A DNA stretch of 19,450 bases. Origin: an uncultured Oscillospiraceae bacterium (GTDB lineage Bacteria > Bacillota > Clostridia > Oscillospirales > Acutalibacteraceae). This document shows positions 1-6,714 of this stretch, one piece after another; positions within the stretch are counted from its first letter, which is position 1, and each line of letters starts with the position of its first letter. Location: NCBI GenBank assembly GCA_902489595.1, contig CABUAS010000030.1:1-19450 (forward strand), written 5' to 3'. The notes under the pieces are model-generated. The model saw only the letters and a list, made by a program, of their open reading frames with translations. It had not been told where the DNA came from and did no database searches. The translations under genes were made by a program, and so were the position numbers.

Positions 1-56
1 TATGTACGGCTCCCACTCGCAAAATGCAAAATTCTGTTCCATTTCTCGAAGTCTGT
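1..56 (-). repeat. Dispersed 56-bp element, copy 1 (3' side of SPFH gene)
   Basis: This block matches positions 10407-10462 with only three substitutions over 56 bases. On the minus strand it begins 13 bases after the stop codon of the SPFH gene, the same orientation and similar distance as copy 2 has to the PHP gene. Read on the minus strand it contains an ATG followed by codons for MEQNFAFCEWEPYI. The copy runs off the window edge, so its far end cannot be seen. Function unknown; it could be an RNA element, part of a mobile repeat or a very short coding sequence. Confidence 0.7.
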
Positions 57-69
57 CAAATATTTATAA

Positions 70-999
70 TTATTTCTTCAAAACGCCTTCGAGGCCGCCT
101 GCAAGTCCTGCAAGTCCCTGAATTTCGCTTGGAATAATGATTTTTGTTGCGTTGCCGTCAGCGGCTTTTGCAAATGCCTCGAGTGACTTAATCTGAACAA
201 CCTCTTTTGACGGCTGAGCCTCTTTAATCATTCTGATACCGTCAGCCTCAGCCTGCTTGATTTTGAGAATAGCCTGTGCCTCACCGTCTGCCTCTCTGAT
301 TTTCTGCTCACGTACAGCGTCTGCACGAAGAATGGCAGACTGCTTTTCAGCCTCAGCCTCAAGAATCTTTGATTCCTTAAAGCCCTGTGCCTCAAGAATA
401 CGGCTCTGCTTTTCACCCTCTGCACGAAGAATTGCCTCACGGCGTTCACGCTCTGCCTTCATTTGCTTTTCCATTGAATCCTGGATTTCTTTAGGCGGCA
501 GAATGTTTTTAAGCTCAACACGGTTTACCTTAATGCCCCACGGGTCTGTTGCCTCGTCAAGAATTGAGCGGATTTTTGTGTTGATTGTATCTCTTGAAGT
601 AAGTGTTGCGTCAAGCTCCATTTCACCGATGATGTTACGCAGGGTGGTTGCAGTAAGGTTTTCAATAGCGGCAAGCGGAGCCTCAACACCGTAGCAGTAA
701 AGCTTCGGGTCTGTAATCTGGAAGAATACTACCGTGTCAATTTTCATTGTAACGTTATCCTTTGTGATAACTGCCTGCGGTGCAAAGTCTACAACCTGCT
801 CCTTGAGCGAAACGATTTTTGCAATTCTTTCGATAAACGGAATTTTAACTTTAAGACCGCCGTGCTGCCATGTGGTCGAGTATCTGCCGAGCCTTTCAAC
901 AACATATGCCTTTGACTGCGGAATAACCTTGATGTTTACAAGCAGAACTATAAGCAAAAGTGCGATGATAACTGCCAAGATGATTAATAAAATGTCCAT
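70..999 (-). CDS. SPFH/band 7 (stomatin/QmcA-type) membrane protein
   Basis: A 309-residue membrane scaffold protein of the stomatin/paraslipin type. Family members oligomerise at the inner membrane, mark membrane microdomains and often guard or regulate membrane proteases. Residues 2-22 are one hydrophobic anchor; the band-7 domain follows (about 25-180, with the PQSKAYVVERLGRY start and the conserved ILPPKEIQDSMEKQMKAER region). A long charged Ala/Glu/Lys-rich coiled coil covers about 175-265, with repeated EAEKQSAILRA-like units, and the tail is Gly-rich. The ATG at 999 has a clear AAAGGAG seven bases upstream. It lies 31 bases after nfeD, the classic NfeD-SPFH pairing, and shares its riboswitch-controlled promoter. 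No protease gene is next to it. The exact subfamily (QmcA, YqfA/FloA-like) is not certain, though the sequence resembles QmcA/stomatin more than flotillin. Confidence 0.93.
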   Translation of the reverse strand: MDILLIILAVIIALLLIVLLVNIKVIPQSKAYVVERLGRYSTTWQHGGLKVKIPFIERIAKIVSLKEQVVDFAPQAVITKDNVTMKIDTVVFFQITDPKLYCYGVEAPLAAIENLTATTLRNIIGEMELDATLTSRDTINTKIRSILDEATDPWGIKVNRVELKNILPPKEIQDSMEKQMKAERERREAILRAEGEKQSRILEAQGFKESKILEAEAEKQSAILRADAVREQKIREADGEAQAILKIKQAEADGIRMIKEAQPSKEVVQIKSLEAFAKAADGNATKIIIPSEIQGLAGLAGGLEGVLKK

Positions 1000-1030
1000 A
1001 AATTTTCTCCTTTAAAATTATTTATTTGTT

Positions 1031-1456
1031 TTATTCGGCGTCTGAAACAATCAGTTTAACGCCTTCAATTCTTAAAACGGTTACGGGCGTGCCGACAGGC
1101 AAATCCTTTCCGTTTTCACTTCTGGCAGACCAGATCTGATTATCAACCTTAACCTGCCCCTTTGCATTAATGTTGGATATATCCTCGGTAACTACTGCCG
1201 TTTTGCCGATATATCTGTCTGCATTTGTGCTTACGTGTGCTTTTTTGAGTGATTTTCGTACAAACGGAAAGATAACGGCAAGAGCAACGGCGGAAACTAC
1301 GGCGAATACTGCGCATTGAATCGCAATATTATCGGTCAGGCAGCTTGTTATAAGTCCTGCGATACCGCCGAGCGCAAACCAGATTGAAAGAAGCTGTGCA
1401 CTTAAAATCTCTACAATCACGGCAACAACGATTACGCCAATCCATACCCAGATCAT
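1031..1456 (-). CDS. NfeD-like membrane protein with C-terminal OB fold
   Basis: A 141-residue short-form NfeD protein. It has hydrophobic segments at about 4-24, 27-44 and 47-65, then a soluble C-terminal domain (about 80-141) of the NfeD OB-fold type: 'GKTAVVTEDISN', 'KGQVKVDNQIWSARS' and a terminal 'GTPVTVLRIEGVKLIV' strand pair. It lacks the ClpP-like protease domain of long NfeD proteins. Short NfeD proteins are usually encoded beside an SPFH protein and are thought to act with it in membrane organisation; that pairing is seen here, with nfeD first. The ATG at 1456 is preceded by GAGGAGG. The gene is transcribed from the promoter at 1695-1723 through a predicted manganese riboswitch. Confidence 0.9.
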   Translation of the reverse strand: MIWVWIGVIVVAVIVEILSAQLLSIWFALGGIAGLITSCLTDNIAIQCAVFAVVSAVALAVIFPFVRKSLKKAHVSTNADRYIGKTAVVTEDISNINAKGQVKVDNQIWSARSENGKDLPVGTPVTVLRIEGVKLIVSDAE

Positions 1457-1563
1457 TTCACGACCTCCTCTTTTATTTTATGCGTTTTTTACATTGAGCA
1501 GGCAATTAACAGTAATTTTAACCACGGTTCAAATTTCTAATCATTGCCTGATATTTTGGTTTT

Positions 1564-1598
1564 AAAAAAAACTCATATACGGGCGCCCGCATATGAGT
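1564..1598 (-). terminator. Riboswitch expression platform: intrinsic terminator in nfeD leader
   Basis: On the minus strand two arms at 1571-1584 and 1585-1598 form a 14-bp near-perfect hairpin with a GGGC/GCCC core and one mismatch, followed by a run of T residues (A-run at 1563-1570 on the plus strand). It lies between promoter and nfeD, so it is an attenuator. Its 5' arm contains CUCAU, the same bases that close helix P1 of the aptamer, so P1 and terminator exclude each other. Ligand binding would therefore favour read-through. Confidence 0.85.
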
Positions 1599-1684
1599 CT
1601 CATTCATTAAAACTTTGCCAGAGCTAGATGTGTGCCCGATTGTTGACATAAGTTCGCAAAATATTTGTGGAATTACTCCCTCAA
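1593..1684 (-). ncRNA. yybP-ykoY manganese riboswitch aptamer (predicted)
   Basis: The minus-strand leader carries the landmarks of the yybP-ykoY family in order. P1 is closed by UUGAG (1684-1680) and CUCAU (1597-1593). The L1 motif GGAGUA follows P1 directly. The second conserved loop contains GUCAACAAUC, flanked by a GAACUU/AAGUUU helix and a GGGC/GCUC helix with UGGC on the 3' side. The 3' strand reads AUGAGAC before P1 closes, equivalent to the CAAGAC of known members. I aligned it from memory to the Lactococcus lactis yybP-ykoY RNA; spacing and conserved loops agree. Known members bind Mn2+ and turn genes on by preventing termination, which fits the overlapping terminator. Family assignment is by eye, not by covariance model. 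Confidence 0.82.
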
Positions 1685-1694
1685 TGTTGAACTA

Positions 1695-1723
1695 ATTATA
1701 CCACATATTCCGCAAAATGTCAA
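1695..1723 (-). promoter_or_regulatory. Sigma-A promoter of riboswitch-nfeD-SPFH operon
   Basis: On the minus strand a consensus TTGACA (1723-1718) and a consensus TATAAT (1700-1695) are separated by exactly 17 bases. Transcription would start near 1688, just before the aptamer. It is the best promoter in the window. Confidence 0.88.
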
Positions 1724-1762
1724 TATTTTTCGTATTTTGTCCATATCTTGTTCTTGAAATTA

Positions 1763-1771
1763 TGTTATAAT
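1763..1771 (+). promoter_or_regulatory. Possible extended -10 promoter for the ClC gene
   Basis: TGTTATAAT is an extended -10 element; no good -35 hexamer lies at the expected distance. It would give a long leader of about 255 bases to the ClC start. The AT-rich stretch 1760-1930 contains other weak candidates, so this is tentative. Confidence 0.35.
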
Positions 1772-1931
1772 ATGTTATTATAAATAATTAAATATATTAA
1801 TTACATATTTATATGTGTGATTTCGTGAAATTATGCCAAAGTATAGTGTGAAAAAATATTTTTGAAATTTTTTGTAAAGATTGAATTCAAATTTGCCTTC
1901 TTACGAAATATGGATTTTCAATAATACCATT

Positions 1932-2008
1932 GTAGGGGTCGGCGTCCTCGACGACCCGAAATAAGATTAAATAATGTCATTGTAAGGGAAGGTCTCCGTG
2001 CCCTCCCG
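1932..2008 (+). repeat. Two REP-like palindromic hairpins upstream of ClC gene
   Basis: Two short palindromes lie in tandem: 1932-1958 (stem GGGTCG/CGACCC around a CGTCCT loop region) and 1982-2008 (stem GGGAAGG/CCCTCCC around TCTCCGTG). Both begin GTAGGG or GTAAGGG. Related hairpins occur at 6715-6764, 10293-10320 and, reversed, 14567-14593. They fill the otherwise gene-free space before the ClC gene. Confidence 0.7.
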
Positions 2009-2033
2009 AAAAAATAAATAACTTGGTGATAAG

Positions 2034-3599
2034 ATGAAAGAACAGAGAAGAACAACATTAAGAAAGCTTGAAAACAGCAGAAAGGAAAGCCTTTATCTTA
2101 TTATAAGGGGCGTTGAGGTCGGTGTAGTATCCGCTCTTGTCTGTGTGCTTTATCGTTATCTGCTGAATTTTGCTGAGGATTATCTGCTGAAAATTATTGA
2201 TATTGTAAAGGGAAGTCCTGTCAAAGCTGCCGTGTGGATTGCGGCGCTTGCCGTGCTCGGTGCGCTCGTGGCACTGATTATAAAAAAAGAGCCGATTGCA
2301 GGCGGCTCGGGAATTCCTCAGGTTTCTGCCGAGCTCGGCGGTTATATGAACCCGAGCTGGTGGCGCATAATCATCGCAAAGCTTGCAGGCAGTACAGCGT
2401 CTGTGTTTGCAGGTCTTTCACTCGGCAGAGAAGGCCCGAGTATTCAGCTTGGTGCAATGGGTGCAAAAGGCGTTGCACGGTTAACAAAAGCAGATATTAC
2501 AACAGAGCGCCGTATGATAAGCTGCGGTGCAGGCGCAGGACTTGCCGCCGCTTTTAATGCGCCGCTTGCAGGAATTATTTTCGTGCTTGAGGAAATTCAG
2601 CACACTTTTGATAAATCAGTGCTCTGTATGGGGCTTGTTGCCGCCGTTACCGCAGACTTTATCTCCAAATTATTTTTCGGTCAGAACACGATTTTTAATT
2701 ATCAGACAAGTAATATTCCGCTTAAATATTACTGGCTCTTGATAATTCTCGGCATAATTCTCGGCGTATCGGGCGCCGTTTATAATATTACTATGATGAA
2801 AGCGCAGGATTTATACAAAAAAATCACAAAAATTCCTGCGTGGGCAAAAATGGCGTTTGTGTTTGCCGTAAGCGGTGTTGTGGGTCTGTTTGTTCCGCAG
2901 ATACTCTGCGGCGGTCATCATATGGCTGAATATCTTATTGAGGAACGCCCTGCGCTCGGTGTGATGATTTTTCTGCTCGTTGCAAAATATCTGTTCGGCG
3001 TGTTCAGCTTCTGCTCGGGTGCGCCAGGAGGAACGCTTTATCCGCTTTCGATTATCGGCACATATATCGGCGCAATTTTCGGCGCAGTGGCTATTGATGC
3101 ATTCGGTCTTGACCCCGATTTGTGGCAGGAATTTGTTGTAATCGGTATGGCAGGCTTTTTCGGCGCAATCGTGCGTGCACCTATTACGGGCATCGTTATT
3201 GTTTTTGAGATTTCGGGCAATATGAAAAATATTCTGCCGCTTGCCGTTGTCAGTTTTATAGCGTATGCCGTGGCAAATCTGCTCGGGTCTGAGCCTTTTT
3301 ATGCCGCATCGCTGAAAAGAGTTTTGAAAAACAGCGGAGTTCCCGAAAAAAGAACACCGGCAGGCGAAAAGGTTATCGAAACGCTTGTTGTGCCTATCGG
3401 CAGTAAAATTGCAGGCAAAACGATTGCCGATGTTGACTGGGGCAGGCACTGCCTTATCGTTTCTGTTACACGAAATGATGTCGGCATTACGCCGAAAGGC
3501 GATACAGTGATTAAAGAGGGCGATGAACTCGTATTCCTTGTGTCACAGCGCAGATTTTCAAGGGATAAGAAACGGCTTGAAAAAATGATTTCGGCGTGA
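2034..3599 (+). CDS. ClC-family Cl-/H+ antiporter with C-terminal RCK_C domain
   Basis: A 521-residue voltage-gated-chloride-channel family protein. Selectivity motifs are present: GSGIP at 91-95, GREGP at 131-135 with the gating glutamate Glu133, and a glutamate pair at 186-187 matching the internal proton glutamate (E203) of E. coli ClC-ec1. That favours a Cl-/H+ exchanger over a passive channel (inference). About ten to twelve hydrophobic helices span 20-430. The last ~70 residues resemble a TrkA-C/RCK_C ligand-binding domain (IGSKIAGKTIADVDW to EGDELVFLV) in place of the CBS pair of eukaryotic ClCs. The ATG follows GGTGAT with five bases between, a ribosome-site style repeated at several genes here. 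It stands alone between repeats and is probably monocistronic. Substrate could be fluoride in some ClC branches, but those have a changed selectivity motif; here it is canonical. Confidence 0.93.
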   Translation: MKEQRRTTLRKLENSRKESLYLIIRGVEVGVVSALVCVLYRYLLNFAEDYLLKIIDIVKGSPVKAAVWIAALAVLGALVALIIKKEPIAGGSGIPQVSAELGGYMNPSWWRIIIAKLAGSTASVFAGLSLGREGPSIQLGAMGAKGVARLTKADITTERRMISCGAGAGLAAAFNAPLAGIIFVLEEIQHTFDKSVLCMGLVAAVTADFISKLFFGQNTIFNYQTSNIPLKYYWLLIILGIILGVSGAVYNITMMKAQDLYKKITKIPAWAKMAFVFAVSGVVGLFVPQILCGGHHMAEYLIEERPALGVMIFLLVAKYLFGVFSFCSGAPGGTLYPLSIIGTYIGAIFGAVAIDAFGLDPDLWQEFVVIGMAGFFGAIVRAPITGIVIVFEISGNMKNILPLAVVSFIAYAVANLLGSEPFYAASLKRVLKNSGVPEKRTPAGEKVIETLVVPIGSKIAGKTIADVDWGRHCLIVSVTRNDVGITPKGDTVIKEGDELVFLVSQRRFSRDKKRLEKMISA

Positions 3600-3610
3600 T
3601 GATATGCTTA

Positions 3611-3768
3611 GTCCCCCTTGTTAAAGGAAGATTCCCCTATCAGGGGAAATGTCTGCGTAGCAGACAAAAGGGTAGTGAAACAATGCCACGCAGTGCTAAG
3701 GGGGATTCTATTTATAAATCCCTCCGTCTTTGCCTTGCGGCAAATCCACCTCCCTTTCACAAGGGAGG
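3611..3768 (+). repeat. MITE-like multi-hairpin repeat, copy A
   Basis: A roughly 158-bp element related to 8192-8345. It has imperfect terminal inverted repeats (CCCTTGTTAAAG at the left, CTTTCACAAGGG at the right) and internal hairpins: 3632-3648 (TTCCCCT/AGGGGAA), 3650-3666 (TGTCTG/CAGACA) and a central GGGGGATT/AATCCCTCC stem. It lies just after the ClC stop codon and before the rpe promoter. No transposase is encoded. Small open frames inside it are not credible genes. Confidence 0.75.
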
Positions 3769-3787
3769 CAATAGGGATAAATTTTTA

Positions 3788-3816
3788 TTGCTTTCGACCT
3801 TTTATAATTGTATAAT
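3788..3816 (+). promoter_or_regulatory. Promoter of the rpe operon
   Basis: TTGCTT (3788-3793) and a consensus TATAAT (3811-3816) are 17 bases apart, about 35 bases before the rpe ATG. Confidence 0.62.
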
Positions 3817-3849
3817 ATAATTAATTATGTAATGGATTTGGAGAAGACT

Positions 3850-4491
3850 ATGGATATTAAAATTTCACCTTCAATGCTGGCGTCTGACTTTGCCAATCTT
3901 GAGGCAGAGCTTAAAAAATGCGAGAGCGCAGACCTTATTCATCTTGATGTTATGGACGGCCATTTTGTGCCGAATATTACAATCGGCGCACCTGTTATAA
4001 AGGCTTTGAAAAAAGTGTGTGATGTGCCGTTTGATGTGCATCTTATGATTTCGGAGCCGCTTAAATATATTGCCGATTTTGCAGATGCAGGCGCTGATAT
4101 TATTACTTTTCACACCGAATGTGACAGTGATATAAATGAAACAATAAACAAAATTCTTGAATGCGGCTGCAAGGCGTCTTTGTCTGTTAAGCCGAATACG
4201 CCGATTGAGGCTGTTTATCCTTATATGGATAAACTTTCAATGGTGCTTGTTATGACGGTTGAACCCGGTTTCGGCGGTCAGAGCTTTATGGAAAATATGA
4301 TGCCTAAAATTGAAAAACTCCGTGCTGATTTCCCTGATATTGATATTCAGGTAGACGGCGGAGTAAATGCCGAAACTATTAAAACCTGTGCAAAAGCAGG
4401 TGCAAATGTTTTTGTTGCAGGCAGTGCTGTTTTCAAAAGTGATGACCCTGTAAAAACAATCGGCATTTTAAAAGAAAACGCTAAGGTCTGA
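3850..4491 (+). CDS. rpe: Ribulose-phosphate 3-epimerase
   Basis: Interconverts D-ribulose 5-phosphate and D-xylulose 5-phosphate in the pentose phosphate pathway; cytoplasmic. With the ATG at 3850 it is 213 residues, the usual size for this TIM-barrel family. Metal ligands and catalytic residues are all visible: His31 and Asp33 in HLDVMDGHFVPN, His64 in DVHLMI, Asp169 in VDGG, plus the phosphate-binding loops EPGFGGQSF (138-146) and FVAGSAVF. The frame could open upstream at 3808, but the 3850 ATG starts the conserved IKISPSMLASD and has GGAG ahead of it; the upstream part overlaps the promoter region. The next gene starts six bases after its stop, so rpe leads an operon with two envelope-protein genes, an unusual partnership. 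Confidence 0.95.
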   Translation: MDIKISPSMLASDFANLEAELKKCESADLIHLDVMDGHFVPNITIGAPVIKALKKVCDVPFDVHLMISEPLKYIADFADAGADIITFHTECDSDINETINKILECGCKASLSVKPNTPIEAVYPYMDKLSMVLVMTVEPGFGGQSFMENMMPKIEKLRADFPDIDIQVDGGVNAETIKTCAKAGANVFVAGSAVFKSDDPVKTIGILKENAKV

Positions 4492-4497
4492 TATATA

Positions 4498-5568
4498 ATG
4501 AAAAAGAAAAAACGCTTTTACGGCAATGAAGGGCGTAATCAGAAGTGGACCGAAGAGGTGCAGGGCAGGGAAATTGATTTTGCCGATAAGTATGTTTACG
4601 GCGAACAGTATTCCGATAAATATGATTATCTGCGCCCTAAAACGAAAAAGAAAAAGGTTACAAAAAAGGATCTGGCTAAGCATGGCAAACGTTTTCTGGC
4701 GGTGCTTTGTGCCTTTTTTGTGCTTGCACTCGGCTATACGGCTATGGATGTTTATATGATACGCACCGGTATTCCGCCGATGAAAGAGGCTGAAACGGAC
4801 GGTGCTGATAATGCATTCAATCAGATTGCTCTCAGCCTTTCGTGTGAATATGTTGACAGCGTTTCGCTTGACGGCGGCGTTATGCTTGACGCTGTTATTG
4901 ACAATGCAAACAGCCGCAGTTTCAACAGCGTTGTGTTTGATATAAAGCGCAGTGAAGGTTCGGTGGGCTACAAAAGCACACTTGCCACTGTTGATACTTA
5001 CGGAGCAGTTGCTTTCCCCGCCTCTAATCTTAAATTAAGCACAGATAAACTGAAAAGCAGTGATATTATGCCCGTTGCAAGAGTTTACTGCTATCTTGAT
5101 AATCTTGTGCCCGATAAAAACCGTGAACTTGCCGTTTACAGTACGACGGGTGCGGTTTACCGTGATTCAAGGGATAATACTTATCTCAATCCGAATCAGC
5201 AGGGCACCTACAGCTATATCCGTGATATTATTTCAGAGGCTTATGAAATGGGTGTTACCGTTTTTATTCTTGACGGATATGACTTGCCCGATGAAATTTC
5301 AGCCGATTATAATGACGGCTTTGATTATATTTCTTCTAAACTTTATGAGGATATCGGCACAGGCATTAAACTGCTGAAATCATCAAGCGTAAGTATCGGC
5401 AAAGAACTTGCCGAAAGCGAAAGTGATGAATCAAACGAAAGTATTATCGCAAAGTTTGATGCAGAGGATAAAGATACGGTTTATTTTGTAAATTCTTCTG
5501 CCGATAAAGAAATTCTGAAAGAAAAACTGGAGGAGTGCGGAATAACAAATTATATTCTTGCACAGTAA
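4498..5568 (+). CDS. Membrane-anchored DUF4015-type putative glycoside hydrolase
   Basis: A 356-residue protein with a very basic cytoplasmic head (1-64), one membrane helix (about 65-87) and an extracellular domain resembling the DUF4015 TIM-barrel family (putative glycosyl hydrolases). Matching landmarks are FNSVVFDIKRSEGSVGYKS (142-160), MPVARVYCYLD (191-201), YLNPNQQGTYSYIRDIISEA (229-248) and an end-of-strand LDGYDLP at 258-264. Typical family members have FDYxRFP at this last site; here the Arg and one acidic position differ, so catalytic activity is doubtful. The C-terminal third is short and diverged. No strong ribosome site precedes the ATG; it starts six bases after rpe, so translation is probably coupled. 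A binding or scaffolding role at the cell wall is as likely as hydrolysis. Family call rests on motif resemblance only. Confidence 0.72.
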   Translation: MKKKKRFYGNEGRNQKWTEEVQGREIDFADKYVYGEQYSDKYDYLRPKTKKKKVTKKDLAKHGKRFLAVLCAFFVLALGYTAMDVYMIRTGIPPMKEAETDGADNAFNQIALSLSCEYVDSVSLDGGVMLDAVIDNANSRSFNSVVFDIKRSEGSVGYKSTLATVDTYGAVAFPASNLKLSTDKLKSSDIMPVARVYCYLDNLVPDKNRELAVYSTTGAVYRDSRDNTYLNPNQQGTYSYIRDIISEAYEMGVTVFILDGYDLPDEISADYNDGFDYISSKLYEDIGTGIKLLKSSSVSIGKELAESESDESNESIIAKFDAEDKDTVYFVNSSADKEILKEKLEECGITNYILAQ

Positions 5569-6422
5569 TGCCTATGAAAAAAGCAGTAAAACTACTTTTA
5601 ATTTCAGCGTTAGGTCTTATTTTTACATTCACCCCGTTTTCAGCATCTGCAAGCGAGCCTCAGCCGCTCGGCAGTGTGCCGTATCTTACCTCAATTTCAT
5701 TCAATAATGCAGAAATTGAGGGCGGCTTCAATCAGAGAAAAACAACATTCAATCTTGTGCTTGCCGATAATGCCGTGTCACCTTCGCTTAAGGATTATGC
5801 GGTAAGCGGCAGTGCAGATTTGTTTGTAACCTATAATTATGATGAAACTAACCGCCAGACGGGCATAACAGTTACGCTCAGCTTTGAAAACGGCACTGTT
5901 TTTTACACATTCCATTATAAAAATGCGGAAAAACCCGCCGTAAACAGCAATGCCGATTTGCTCGGCGTTGTCTGTGAACTCGGTGAACTTCAGCCTGCGT
6001 TTGATAAAAACACAACGGCGTACAAACTTTATCTGCCGTCGGATTTAACGCATTTTGAAATGGCAGGCATAACAGAAGATATTAATGCTTACTGTGCACC
6101 GATTAATATGGAACTTCGTGAAAATCAGGAAACTGATTTCAGTTTTGTTGTAACAGCGTCTGACGGCACAACAAAAACTTATAAGTTTAAAATAAAGCGT
6201 GTCAACAAAACTATGGCGCAGGTTAAAGCCGAAATGGCGCAGGACGGGTTTGAATCCTTTGTTGACGGCGAACTGTTTTATCAGAAACCGATTTTTAATA
6301 TCGTCTTTTTTTCGGCAGTCGGCGGCATTGCCGTTATCGCCGTTTTGATTGTTATTACAAAACGCATTACCGTGAATCCGTATGACAGTGAAGAAAAGGA
6401 ATTCTACTCTCCGATAGAATGA
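5568..6422 (+). CDS. Secreted cadherin-like beta-sandwich protein with C-terminal membrane anchor
   Basis: About 284 residues from the ATG at 5568, which overlaps the previous stop (TAATG); an ATG two codons later is equally possible. An upstream GTG at 5535 sits directly in a GGAGGAG and lies inside the preceding gene, so I prefer the coupled start. A signal peptide (KKAVKLLLISALGLIFTF, cleavage near ASA-SE) is followed by two beta-sandwich repeats of the cadherin-like (PF12733) type, about 30-115 and 125-210; each opens with 'L..I...' / 'LLGVVCELGELQPAFDKNTTAYKLYL' and the second ends in a typical 'VTASDGTTKTYKFKIKR' strand. A membrane helix (about 243-262) and a short acidic cytoplasmic tail close the protein. 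No catalytic motif is present, so it probably binds wall or surface components together with the DUF4015 protein encoded just before it. Confidence 0.75.
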   Translation: MPMKKAVKLLLISALGLIFTFTPFSASASEPQPLGSVPYLTSISFNNAEIEGGFNQRKTTFNLVLADNAVSPSLKDYAVSGSADLFVTYNYDETNRQTGITVTLSFENGTVFYTFHYKNAEKPAVNSNADLLGVVCELGELQPAFDKNTTAYKLYLPSDLTHFEMAGITEDINAYCAPINMELRENQETDFSFVVTASDGTTKTYKFKIKRVNKTMAQVKAEMAQDGFESFVDGELFYQKPIFNIVFFSAVGGIAVIAVLIVITKRITVNPYDSEEKEFYSPIE

Positions 6423-6445
6423 TTGTGTCTTTTTCCATTATACTG

Positions 6446-6525
6446 CGTTATCGGCAAAATTCCGCTCGGTCACATACAGCACGTATGCTCCCGTCGACGA
6501 AATTTTCCCTCTGCCTTGTCTAACG
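6446..6525. repeat. Nested 80-bp palindromic element
   Basis: Inverted segments are nested around a centre near 6486: CGTTA/TAACG, GGCA/TGCC, AAATT/AATTT and CATAC/GTATG, separated by unpaired bases. The whole can fold as one long imperfect hairpin. It lies 23 bases after the cadherin-like gene and could end its transcript, although no T-run follows directly. I see no second copy in this window. Confidence 0.5.
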
Positions 6526-6564
6526 AAAAAATCCACTAATCAATTTAATGTGTTTTTAATATTT

Positions 6565-6654
6565 CGTAGGGGTCGGCGGTCTCACTTGTCGGTTCGGTCG
6601 GTGCTTCTGCGACGCAGAGGTGTCCACCGGACACCCACACCCTCGGCGGACCCG
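6565..6654 (+). repeat. 90-bp composite hairpin repeat, copy 1
   Basis: Nearly identical to 14622-14710 over a ~65-base core (three differences), flanked by divergent outer arms. Inner hairpins are TCTGC/GCAGA and GGTGTCC/GGACACC with an ACC loop. The 5' end has the same GTAGGG start as the short REP-like hairpins, so it looks like such a hairpin carrying an inserted middle. It is part of the 383-base gene-free stretch between the cadherin-like gene and mgtE, which holds only repeats. Confidence 0.75.
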
Positions 6655-6714
6655 TTATAATCAATCAAACCGAAATTATTCATCATTCATTATTCATTTT
6701 ATCGGGCAGGCGTT

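Noticed and set aside
1593..1723. Stand-alone small RNA (own promoter and terminator)
   Set aside because: Considered because promoter and terminator flank about 120 bases. The yybP-ykoY landmarks and the overlap between P1 and terminator fit a riboswitch leader of nfeD better, though a terminated short RNA would be the off-state product.
2811..3449. 212-codon minus-strand open frame opposite the ClC gene
   Set aside because: Antisense to a clearly conserved ClC coding region; composition is His/Asn/Arg-rich as expected of a shadow frame, and there is no ribosome site.
3596..3820. Two overlapping plus-strand frames of 65-74 codons after the ClC gene
   Set aside because: They lie within the multi-hairpin repeat and translate its inverted repeats; no ribosome site or coding bias.
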